NCBI RefSeq assembly: GCF_020297485.1
Contig: NZ_JAIWZC010000001.1
Coordinates: 2,418,001-2,482,000, forward strand
Source: Enterocloster clostridioformis
Lineage (GTDB): Bacteria > Bacillota > Clostridia > Lachnospirales > Lachnospiraceae
Direction: 5' to 3'
DNA length: 64,000 nucleotides
This document shows positions 28,820 to 40,100 of the stretch, piece by piece (position 1 is the stretch's first letter; each line of letters starts with the position of its first letter). The translations under genes were made by a program, and so were the position numbers. The notes beneath the pieces were generated by a model. It was not told the origin of the DNA. It did not search any database and saw nothing but the letters and a program-made list of their open reading frames with translations.

Positions 28820-29512
28820 TCATTCTTTACGTGGATCGATAATCTTAACAGCGTCAGCAACGCGGCCGTACTGGCCCTGTGCCTTCTCCCATGCTGTGTT
28901 AGGATCGTCGCCCTTCTTGATGAAATCAGTCATCTTGCCAAGGCTTACGAACTGATAACCAATGATCTGATCGTCTGCATCCAGTGCAATACCGGTTACA
29001 TAACCTTCAGCCATCTCCAAATAGCGGGGACCTTTCTTCAGGGTTCCGTACATGGTTCCAACCTGGGAACGGAGGCCCTTTCCTAAATCTTCCAGACCAG
29101 CTCCTACAGGAAGTCCATCCTCAGAGAATGCACTCTGTGTTCTTCCGTAAACAATCTGAAGGAACAGTTCTCTCATAGCTGTATTGATAGCGTCACATAC
29201 CAGGTCTGTATTTAAAGCTTCTAACACAGTACGGCCCGGCAGAATCTCTGCTGCCATAGCGGCGGAGTGTGTCATGCCTGAACATCCGATGGTCTCAACC
29301 AGGGCTTCCTGGATGATTCCTTCCTTTACATTCAGTGTCAGCTTGCAGGCACCCTGCTGAGGAGCACACCAGCCTACGCCGTGGGTCAGGCCGGAAATGT
29401 CTTTGACTTCTTTTGATTTTACCCATTTTGCTTCTTCCGGAATTGGAGCAGCGCCATGATGAACGCCCTGTGCAACTGTGCACATCTCTTCTACTTCATG
29501 TGAATAAATCAT
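28820..29512 (-). CDS. NifU-like iron-sulfur cluster scaffold protein
   Basis: A 230-residue protein of the iron-sulfur assembly scaffold (IscU/NifU N-terminal-like) superfamily. Likely cluster-ligand cysteines are in VGWCAPQQGAC and TIGCSGMTHSAAMAAEIL; another Cys is in EEMCTVAQ near the start. The C-terminal 100 residues have no recognised motif. It would assemble or transfer an Fe-S cluster for an unknown client, most likely the GGGtGRT protein encoded directly downstream. AAAGGAGT precedes ATG 29512. The two genes form an operon ending at 27584-27626. Confidence 0.88.
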   Translation of the reverse strand: MIYSHEVEEMCTVAQGVHHGAAPIPEEAKWVKSKEVKDISGLTHGVGWCAPQQGACKLTLNVKEGIIQEALVETIGCSGMTHSAAMAAEILPGRTVLEALNTDLVCDAINTAMRELFLQIVYGRTQSAFSEDGLPVGAGLEDLGKGLRSQVGTMYGTLKKGPRYLEMAEGYVTGIALDADDQIIGYQFVSLGKMTDFIKKGDDPNTAWEKAQGQYGRVADAVKIIDPRKE

Positions 29513-29760
29513 GTGTTAAAACTCCTTTCAAAAATGAATTTGATCAAGTACAGTGCCCATTCGTTAAATTTATCACATCATACTTGGTTCTATTCTCTCA
29601 CAAAATCCGACATTATGCAAGTGGTTTATTCTCTGGTATTCCTTATATTTTCGACATGATTTAGTATCATTTTTACCAATTTTATAATCTGGTATTTTGT
29701 TTATTAACGATTCATCCGGTACAGCAAGGCTGTCAAGCCACAGCATATCAGCCGCGGCAC

Positions 29761-30900
29761 CTATGCCTTCATCCTCTTCATAATATGAAGATAATACCCA
29801 AAGAAAATAATTCCTTTTACAATGCTTGAAATAGTCAGGGCCCACCAAATGCCATTCAGGCCCAGGGCCGTTCCACCCAGTATCACGGCAAGCGGAATGC
29901 GCGCCGTTGTGAGAATAATGGTTATGACAGACGCCTCCATTGTCTTTCCCATACCGGACAGGGCTCCCACAGTCATCAGTTCCACACACATGAACATTTC
30001 CGAAAATCCGATAATGCGAAGATAATCAGCTCCGGCCGGTATAACCTCCGGCTCATGGATAAACAGGCTGAATATGGGCGCTGCCCCAAATATAAGGAGG
30101 CATGTGGTAAAGATACCCCATATAAACATAATGGCAGATGCCGTCATATACCCCTTTTTTACCCGCTTCAGGTTTCCCGCGCCATAGTTTTGCCCTACAA
30201 ATGCATTGATGGCTGTCCCGAAACCATCTGCTGTCATCCACGAAATGGATTCAATCTGTCCTCCTACTCTCTGGGCTGTCACCGTAGCAACGGCTGCACC
30301 GGCTACTCCCATGCCGTGAATTGGCCCCAGGCCAAAGATAAGCAGAGGATCCAACACAATATTGGCCCCCATACCGATGCAGTTGGCCACAAAGGGAGTC
30401 CTGCTGTTGCCGGAAGCCGTATACAAGCCCGTCAGTGTCTGTCCAATAAACGCAAAGAGAATAAGGCCGCATGCAATTCTCAGATACACAATTGCATCTT
30501 TGACCACCAAAGACGAATTGAGGTGGAAAAAGCCTATCAGGGGTCCCGCAAAAAGATTTGTTATGATTCCATACGCAGCGGCCAGAACCAGAGCCAGCTG
30601 CAAGGCTCCCTTTCCGTACTGTACCGCTTCCCTTCTGTTTCCTTCCCCATAGGCATGAGCAGATTTCACCTGTCCCCCCATCCTGGCCAGGGCGGCAACA
30701 CCGGAGGACAGCCAGGTATACATGGCAGCCGCTCCAACCGCTGCCACTGCATCGCTTCCCACCATGCCAATCCAGGCCATATCCGTCAGATTATAGGCAG
30801 TCTGGACCAGTGATGTGGCCATGATTGGCAGTGCCAGCTCAGTCAGGGATGTGAGTATATTTCCATTTAGTAAGTCTATATTCTTTTTCACTAATGTCAC
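29761..30900 (-). CDS. MATE family transporter with an internal deletion
   Basis: The 379-residue product is about 70 residues short for the family. The first half is normal through GVAGAAVATVTAQ (end of the sixth helix), but continues directly with RVGGQIESISWMTADGFG, which in full MATE proteins comes after the cytoplasmic loop and the seventh helix. The frame is kept, so an in-frame deletion joined two short GCCCAG/CAG-type matches. The product likely has the wrong topology for its second half and may be inactive. The start is GTG 30900, or GTG 30891, which fits the AGGTGA ribosome site better. A promoter is present at 30934-30962. Confidence 0.8.
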   Translation of the reverse strand: MTLVKKNIDLLNGNILTSLTELALPIMATSLVQTAYNLTDMAWIGMVGSDAVAAVGAAAMYTWLSSGVAALARMGGQVKSAHAYGEGNRREAVQYGKGALQLALVLAAAYGIITNLFAGPLIGFFHLNSSLVVKDAIVYLRIACGLILFAFIGQTLTGLYTASGNSRTPFVANCIGMGANIVLDPLLIFGLGPIHGMGVAGAAVATVTAQRVGGQIESISWMTADGFGTAINAFVGQNYGAGNLKRVKKGYMTASAIMFIWGIFTTCLLIFGAAPIFSLFIHEPEVIPAGADYLRIIGFSEMFMCVELMTVGALSGMGKTMEASVITIILTTARIPLAVILGGTALGLNGIWWALTISSIVKGIIFFGYYLHIMKRMKA

Positions 30901-30933
30901 CTATTGCCACCGTATTTGCATAATGCTTCTATT

Positions 30934-30962
30934 ACTATACTATTTTTCTGCTTTATATGCAA
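30934..30962 (-). promoter_or_regulatory. Promoter of the deleted MATE gene
   Basis: On the minus strand TTGCAT (30957-30962), 17 bases and TATAGT (30934-30939) lie 34 bases before the start codon. Confidence 0.65.
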
Positions 30963-31104
30963 TATACATGACAGCCAGGGGCAGCGTTAACTTTTTTGTT
31001 TTACACGCCCCATCCCCACCAATCCCAACAACCAGCGTCACACCCATTCAAAAAATCCAGAAAAAAATGTGCTGTCCACCTCAGAAAATACTACTATACG
31101 GGTA

Positions 31105-34100
31105 TCACATACCATGCAGCAGCGCCTGCACAATCAGATATTGGTCTTTGCCGTAGCAAGTTGAAAGCGTTATAAGTTTCTCATCCCCTTCTGGAATGAT
31201 TCCCGTCTCATAGAGGGACGCTGCCCCCATTTTCTCAAGATAGGGCAGCCACTCCTCCTCCATAAAGTTAGTGCCATAGGCTCCGGCGTCGCTCTGATGA
31301 CGGAGCTGACAGGAAAAAATGGGACATTCCAGCCACTTTCCCCTGTAAAATACCTGTATGACAGGATTTTCCCGAAAAAAAGCTTCCTCGCCATATTTTT
31401 TCAAATCAGCAAACATACTTCCGTCCTTCATGTTATGCCCATACAGCACCGTGTTGTCCACAGCCAGGGGAACAGCCGAGGAATCCGCAAAAACGCAGCC
31501 TGATATATGCTGTTCCTGATAAAAGTTATGATTCAGATAATATTCGTTATCTTCATGCCGCACCACCGGATAATCAATTTCGGTTCCAGGTACAGACAGC
31601 CAGAACTGGTATTCCGGATTGATGGAAACCAGGGCCGCTTCATTCAGGTCAGGCTTTCCACAGGCAGAATTACCTTTAGGGTTTTCCTTCCCGTCAGTAT
31701 ACCTCACCTCATCCGAGTATCCCTCTCCATTAACATCCACCGCCTCAGCAGCATATCCTTCCCGGATTTCCTTCACTTCCCTTCCATAAGCCTCATCCTG
31801 TACCATACGATACCCCCTGCGCCCATCAGCATAGTCCAACCCCGTCTTAACCAGAAAACGCAGGCTGAACACAACTCCCGCGAAGAACATGAACATAGCC
31901 ACCGCCATACCATACGGTCTTGTCCGCTTAATCATAGTCAGAGCCACGGCTGCAATCAATACCACAGAACAAATCCCAACTACAAACGCAGTTATCCCCG
32001 AAAACAGCGGCCGCACACTGTTTTTAACAACATACCTCTCGTCAATCCCTGAATATCCAATCTGTCCGCTCTCGTCATCCCCTTCGATGTCATCCAGAAA
32101 TACGCTCCTGCTAATCTCCCCTCCATAAACTGCTGTGCAGTCCGCAACCAATTTACGTCCGACCGCTGTCAAATTTCGGCACAGCACCCCATCCTTCTCA
32201 TAAATCTCACCATTCCACTGGAATTGCTCAATCCTGTACGCTTCCGAATCCAGGCCTGCCTGACTTAAAATTTCCGTCTCATGGCTTGTCAGGCTCTCCC
32301 TAATATCCTCCTTCCGTGCTTCAATCCTCACCCCGCCAACTTCATAAAAACCTGCGTCATAATCCGCCACCGTCAAATCCAGCCGGAACCCGTCCTCCCA
32401 ATGTTTATCAGAAAAATGATAACTTACCAGTGGCAGCAGAACATTCCGTTCCTTTCCTGATATATCGTCTCTGGCTAATATCCAGGCGGTTTGCGGGACA
32501 GGCTCTATGTCTTCCATAGAGGTATATATCATCTTCCCTGAGACAGATAAGGTATCCGTTTCCTCCGCCATCACATCAAAGGCCAGATAAATTGTTATGG
32601 GTATCAAAATCAGAATAAATACCATCCATTTCCTGCCCTGACTCCATTCCTTCTTTCGTTTCATACGCAGACACATACTAAAGCCCGCCACACATAAAAC
32701 TGTCATTGCTGCTGCCGCTGCCACGGGCAGGTCGTCTCCGGTCCTTACCGTATCCCTGTGGCCGGACCCAAAATGATATGTTCCTTTTCCAAACCGGTTT
32801 CCCGCTTGATACACAGCTGTAATGCTTCCTATTTTCCTGACCGGCGGCTTTTCCTTCCAATTATATATAATTATTCCGTCCTGTGTGATTATACCATCCT
32901 GCATCACCGCACCGTCCTGCGTCATTGCTCCACCCAGTATCCGCCCCACCGCATCCAGTGTAAACTCGTATACCTCATCAGCCAGCTGATATCCCTGAGG
33001 TGCCTCTGTCTCACGAATGACATACAGGCCGGGTGTTGCTGAATGATAAGTAAATGTACCGTCCGCGCCGGTTACAGCTTCGGTTCCCCCCTCGCCCTCA
33101 GTCTCCAGCCCCTTATCCGCAACACCGCTTACTCCTTTTTCGATCCTGAACCTGGCTCCCATAAGAGGCAGGCCGCTGTCTCCATCCAGCTTTGTAATTG
33201 TAAACTCCAATTCCTTATCCACAACCTCATATGTACCCCTTATGACATCACTGCCATTGACTGTAAAACTGAATATGTCTGGATTTAATGCATATCCGTT
33301 TGGCGCCTTTGTTTCCCGGAAGGTGTATGTACCATTTTCGGGCCTTCTTATGCGGAACGTTCCTGTGCTGTCGCTGACAGAGGTACCGATTGCCCGGCCC
33401 GTCTGGTCATAAAATGTGAATTCCGCCCCCCGGAGTACCCTTCCGGAAACATCTGTTTTCTTAAATGTAATGTACTCCACCTTTGGTCTTGGCCTGTTGC
33501 CTCCGCCGGATGAGGATGCTGTCCGGTTCTCAAACCGGAATACCTGAACCATATTGTGCAATACCTTATCATCCCCCCGGCCCATTTCCGGTCCCTCTGT
33601 CCCGGTCCAGTCTTTTACCACAATTTCCCGATCCTCAGTCCTCTCATATCCGGATGGGGCCTGAAGTTCATGGATGATATATGTGCCCGGTTTCAACCCG
33701 TAAAAACGCTGTCCGCTTCCTGCCTCGGATGTCCACTCCCGGACCACCTTTCCGTCAGACTTATCAATGAGCTGCAATCTGGCGCCTCCCAGCAGGTTTC
33801 CTGTTTCCGCCGACGTCTTTTCCACATCTACGATGGTTGTATAATTGCGCATAACCAGACGGGGAATCTCGGTCATTCCGTCCCTGATAGTAAATTCGAC
33901 AGGAGTTTCCTGCAGTTCATATCCCTCCGGCGCTTTCACCTCAACCAGACGGTATTCTCCTGCACTCAGATTCTTTGTATAATGCCCCTGCCTGCCGGTT
34001 GTCCATTCTTCCGCTGTCTTCCATCCTGATTCTGTCCTGCGCTCGATTCTGAGTACTGCGCCTTCCAGCATTTCCTCTGTATCACCTGACAGCTTGTCCG

Positions 34101-37100
34101 TAACTACCCGGTTGGTGTCGTTGGCGGGGTTATATTCACAGACAATGATGTCTGTCAGCTCATTCCTGTAATGAAATTGGAATTCATACGGTTCAAGGGT
34201 CAGCATGTGCCCGGGGGCTGCCTTTGTCTCACTGCACACATAGGTATAGGGTTTAAAATTCCCATCCCGGTCCACATAGCCAATGGGTTGTGGACCAAAC
34301 TGCGCCTGTCCCTGCTGGTCCGTGGTTACGGTACCGCATATGGAGCCCGTTGTCTGGTTCACCAGGCAAAACTCTGCTCCCTGCAGTTTTTCATCCGGCT
34401 GGTCCGAATCACTTTTTATAATACGGAGAATTCCATCCGGGATTTCATCTGTCATTTCTGTTTTTTGCAGTATCCGGCTGTCCGTAATAGTAAAGGGAAT
34501 ATCTACCGACTGCAGAAATCCGTACGGAGTTGTTATCTCCCTGAGGATATAATCACCTTCCGGGATGTACTCCAATATATGAGGTTTTAAATCCCCTGGC
34601 TGAAAACCTGGCGGGATAAGCCCTTGGTACTCATCCTCCTTCGTGTACCTTCCGTCCAGTCCCGAAATCCAGACCGCCTCAATATCCTGATATTGTCCAT
34701 CTTCTGAGGGTTGGTGGAGCACAAGAGGCATTTCCGATACATTTCCCCTTTCATCCACCGGATAAATGGCAAGTTTTGCACCGTTTACCTCCTTACCGCC
34801 GGTGATATCCGCCTTGGAGACCTCCAGTTCAAGCGGCTTATCCCCCATCTTAAAATATTGTATCTCTTTCAAGTGCCCTTTTTCTTCTATATTAATAAGT
34901 ATGGGGTCCGCTGTGGCATAGCCCTCAGGATTTTCTGTCTCTGCCAGCACATAATTTCCTACAGGCAGATACTCCAGGCGCACGGTCCCTTGCTCCGTAT
35001 AATAATACCGTCCCTGATATGTGCCGGGAATTTCCCGGAAATCATAATCATACTTTATGATTGGATGATTTCCGCCTGCGTCCGGGACCACGCGGCCTGT
35101 GGCCGCCACCTCCTGACCATCCTTATATGTAGCGGCCCGGAATGTGAATATCCTTCCCGTTTCATCGTACCTGGGAATTCCATTTTCCAGCACCGGAAAT
35201 CCCTTTTCATCCAGTATTGGACGGTATAAGGTCAGGTACGCTTCGCTGTCCCCGTAGATTACATCACCATTTCTTGTGTCGTATTTCAGAATATCAATGG
35301 ATGTAAAATCATCCTCCATCTCAAAGCTCTGAACATCCCCTGTTTCCAGTACGTCAATATTCACCGCCTCTGACTGAACATATCCCTGTTCATAAGGACA
35401 AATGGTTTCCTCCAGTACATAATATCCAACTGGAATGTGGTCAATCCAATGGGGTTCTGTTGTCGTTACAGGTTCCCCGTGTTCATCCATCTTCATGTTT
35501 CCGTTATCATCGTACTGGTATCCGCTAATCCATGAGGCATAGACCTGGCCTTTTTTGTATATGCCATCCTGCTCCTTAAGGGGGGATCCGTCACTGTCCA
35601 GACCGGCCCGGTACAGGGTCATGACCGCTCCTCTTACCTCCTTCTGGGTCCGCACATCCAGCTTCGCAAAGGCAGTTTTGGTAAATTCATTCTGCATGAA
35701 ATATTTCTGTACCTCGTCTGTGTCCCTGAGTATAAGCCCCATATGCCTGGCCTGGATATATCCCTGATCATAGGGGACGCCCTGCTCTTCAAGTATATAG
35801 GCGCCAAAGGGCAGGCGGGCAATCGAATGTCCGGCGCCGGACGTTTCCGGAGTTCCGTAAGAGTCCATGCTGTTGTCTGTTGTCCAGGACTCATCCTTTG
35901 CCGCTACGTTTTTGCCTGTATAATAGATGGGCAGTCCATTTTCATCATCCACTGTTGTTTTATTCTCATAAATCGTCTGTCCATTTTCATCCTTCCGTAC
36001 CTGTATGGATTTGACCAGTATCTTATTTCCCTCATCATCCACTGTGTATGCCAGCATACGTCCATAGTCATCATAGACATATGCCATGCCGGTGACGGAA
36101 TCCGCGAAACACAGCGGATTCCCTTTTTTATCCAGCACCAGCAGCTCTCCCGTATCCGGGTCTTCCCTGGTATCCACCTGATTCAAATCATAGAAATACA
36201 GATTTACCGGGGCATTATCCACAATGACGGTATCCCACACATTCCACGAGGCCTTATGTGTTTTCATGGCGTTACCCGGACTGTTTTCCTCACCAACCAC
36301 ACGTATTTCCTTATGAGTACCGGTATTTGTATCCGTAATCCCCGTTACCCTGCCGTCCTTGACAGTAGCGCTTACGCCCTTATAGACATGTTCCCCCGTT
36401 TTTTCAATTTCTATGGCATGGTACAGGGACAATCCTGCGCCGGATACGGAAATGTCAAAGCGGATTCCCCTGCCTGAAAAGGTACCGTCTGGCAGATACA
36501 GCGGTTTTACGCCGGGCATGGCCTTTAGCGCCTTTTCCGTCCCCTCCACTATATGTTCTGAGTATTCGTCAAATGGCTTAGTCACATACCCATCCCACTG
36601 CATGGTTTCCGGATTGTAAACAATATCTCTCACATCCCCCCGTTCCTCCAGCTTTTCCTTACGGCCGCTTACCTTATAAGCCAACCGGTCCCCGGCGTCA
36701 TTGACCGTGACATTTTCCTCAAAACCTCCGCTTGTTTCCGCCATGCCCTGTGCATCGGTCTTCTGAAGGATGTTCTGGTTTCCCACCAGGGAATCCCCGT
36801 CCTCCACTTTATGAATTTCCATCCTGGAAGGATAGTCCTCCACCTTTATCCGGCTGACAGTCCGGGTCCGGACTTTATTGGTACTGCCGGCCACTGGAAT
36901 GGCATACTGGTATTTCACAGCCGTATCCTCTTCCCATCCATCCGTGGTTCCGTCCGTATTTCTTTTTTCCCTGTAAAACGATACGCTGTCCGCGTACACT
37001 TCAAACGCCACCGGACGGCTCTTTACATACCCTTCCGGGGCCTGGATCTCCACCAGCACATAGGCGCCTGCTCCCAACGGCTTATACGTCTCAATGTATC

Positions 37101-40100
37101 CCACCGGCACCTTTTTCACCTGACCGTCTATAACTATTTCCCTGATTGTGGAGTATGCCCTGAAAATTCCTGTCTCATTCCCCTCCTGGTCCTCCTGCCT
37201 AATCAGCTGGCTTTCATCATACTGCGGGATCCCTTCCTTATCCAGACGCACAGGCAGGTCGTCCGTACTCCCATTATTCTTACCTACTCTCGGATACAGA
37301 ATCCTCTTCCCGTCTGCATCCGTCACGGGATTTCCCCTCCAGTCCACAGCCTCGCCGTACAACACATTTCCGGACCCTGCGACCGTGCTCATTCCCTTTT
37401 TCTCCACATCCCTTTTAGCCGCATATATCTTAAACAATGCGCCGTCATGGATAATGGAATCGCCTGTCTCGGAATCCAGCTTCTCAATACGAAGTCTGGA
37501 ATTATAATACTCGTCCTCAAAATCCTCCTGGGCAAAGGCCACGAAATTAAAATCCCCGCCAGTTCCGGAGGGAATCAGAGTCTCCACATTTCCCGTGTCC
37601 GGATTGATTCTGTCCACCGCGGGAGGCAGCACGGTCCACGGAACCAGCATAGAGGCAAATTTACCGTCTATGGCTGTCTGCATCCCTTTCATCGCTGCCA
37701 CCTGGTCCCTGACTTCCATCTGTCCGTCTGCTGTTTCATATCCGTCATAGACCACCCCGTCCATGATTCCGGCGTCTTCGCTCTGGGAGGTATATCCGGC
37801 ATAATATCCCTTTACGGCATTATTTCCGCCATCCATATATTCTTCTTCATAGGGTGCTTGGGATGTCAGGCTGCGGCCCGGCCGCACATCCTTATCCAGG
37901 CCGTATTTATATATCTCGAATCTTCCATCCTGTCCATTGGCCTGTATGATATGGGTCTCCTCATTGAAACGTATTTTATATTTGCGGATCAGGTCTTCCG
38001 GCGTATCCGTGCTGTCATACCGGAAATAGGGACTGCCTGTCTGATAATTGACATCCGCTTCCCCCGTGCCCTCATCCCGGCCGATATCCGGCACAAACGG
38101 AAGGGTGATCTCCCTGGGATAGTCCCTGGTAAAATGCCGGTTTGCCAGCTCCCTGTCCACGTCCGCGGGAACCTGCTCCACGATAACGTATGTGCCATAC
38201 GCAAGCATGATGGAATGATTGTAATAATCATCCTTCCCATTCCTGGTGTTGCATTGCAGTGTGGTCACATCATTGTCAGCCCCTCCGCCAGCGTCGCTGT
38301 CCCAGGCAATGGCCAGCCTGTCATCCAGTCCGGTAAAAACAGACAGATAGCTCCCGGCCTCTTTCACAGCCCGAAGTAGCGCCTTTTCGTAGGCCGCATC
38401 GCTGTTAAGTCCAGGTTCCGCCGCAAGAATTTCCATTTTATAGGTATCTATATCATAGTAATCCACAGCAAACTGCCGTATCGCCTCCTGCGGCTTTTTC
38501 CCTTTTTCCACCTGCACTGCCGCGTACATGGCGTCAAAGAATTTTGTGTAATCATAGCTTCCATCTTCTTTTGTTTCCAAAAGCCGCTGTCCGTTTCCGT
38601 CCTTAGGAGGCAGAAAGATTTTCTGGACATCTCCTTTAAAATCCGCTGTTCCTATATCTTCTGAAATGATGCTGCCAGCGCTGTCCACAAAGATATTTTC
38701 CAGATTACTCTTCAGATATGCCTTGAATTTAAACTGACTCAGCAGCTTTGCGCCCTGGGAACTGCCGTCTCCCTTAAATAAACCCAGCAGCACGGTCAGC
38801 GGGTCGTTGTGGACAGCTCCGTATGTATTTACGCCGTCATAGGATGACTGGGAAATATCTTTTGTGACCTTTACGGACTGCTTGATGACTCTCTGCAATA
38901 CCAGCAGCGGACCAGAACCAGTACCGGCTTCCTGCACCGGCTGATTCTGCCCCGGATAATTCAAAGCCTGGAATACTACATAGCTTCCTTCATCCAACGG
39001 AGGAACCGCAGCAAAGGCGCTTACCCCGACTCCAGCTATGTCTGTCAGGTACTGGCTGTAAGGCAATTCCTCCCCTTCCCAGTCAATGGATTTCTCTTTT
39101 GTCACCACCCGGAATTCCGTATATACCGGCTCTGTCCTGTCACTCCAGTCCATGGAATTCTCCACATGAATCACATAGCTCCCCGTGGCCCCATCATAAA
39201 CAGCAGAAACCGGCTCCAGCTTATCTGTTTCATATGTTTCTGTTCTGTCTTCATACTCATAGACACGCTCCAGGAGAGGAATGGGATTCCCCTCCCTGTC
39301 AAGGACAATATCCCCTTCTCTGTAAGTCTCATACAGCGGCTGATACACGGTTTCGGCCGCAGCTTCTATATTGCTCCCAAAAGGAATGGCCGTGTTTATT
39401 TCCCGTTTTTCTCCTACTGACACAACGGCGCTTTTCAGGCTGTATTCACCCTTTTGATACTCAATCCAGTAACCAACCATCCCGGCCAGCCCCCCTGACA
39501 CCTCTGCCGTTTTTCGGACATACAGTTTACGGTTCACGGAGTCATAGACCGCGGGGAAGGCGGCATCGGCCAATGAATAATCATGGCGCAGCAAAGCAAA
39601 GAAACTACCCTCCATCTCATATATATCCTCCACAGACCCGCAGTCAAAGAAGTTATGGACCGTGTACCAATCCATGATTTCCTCTGCCGCCTGTGCGTTG
39701 GTCTGGCCCGAAAGCCGGATTTTTGTCCACGGCGAAGTGTCTGAAACCGGTCTGTATCCAATCTGTTCCAACATGCCATTAATCTGTTCTGACAGATAAT
39801 GTGGTTCAATGGCCTGTCCCCATTTACTCATATCAGCCGGTACAGCCGTACCGCTGGGATATGGGGCTGTCCTGAAACGGTAGGGCAGGGTCTCCCCATA
39901 GGGAATCCGCTCCTCCGTGCCACTGCCCGTAGCAGTATCCGACCGGATAATGGGATTACCGTCAGTCCCAATCTTATACTCACCTCCTTTTGCCGTCTGA
40001 TAGACAGGGCGGCCCTGGTCATCTACTTTCATCTGAAGGGAACTTCCCAAAACCGCCCTGTACGTTTTTGTCTCTGTTCCTGTTTTTATTTCATAAAACT

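Noticed and set aside
36811..38379. A 522-codon open frame on the plus strand
   Set aside because: It lies wholly antisense to the adhesin-sortase gene, is rich in His, Ile and Phe as antisense frames are, and has no family features or ribosome site.
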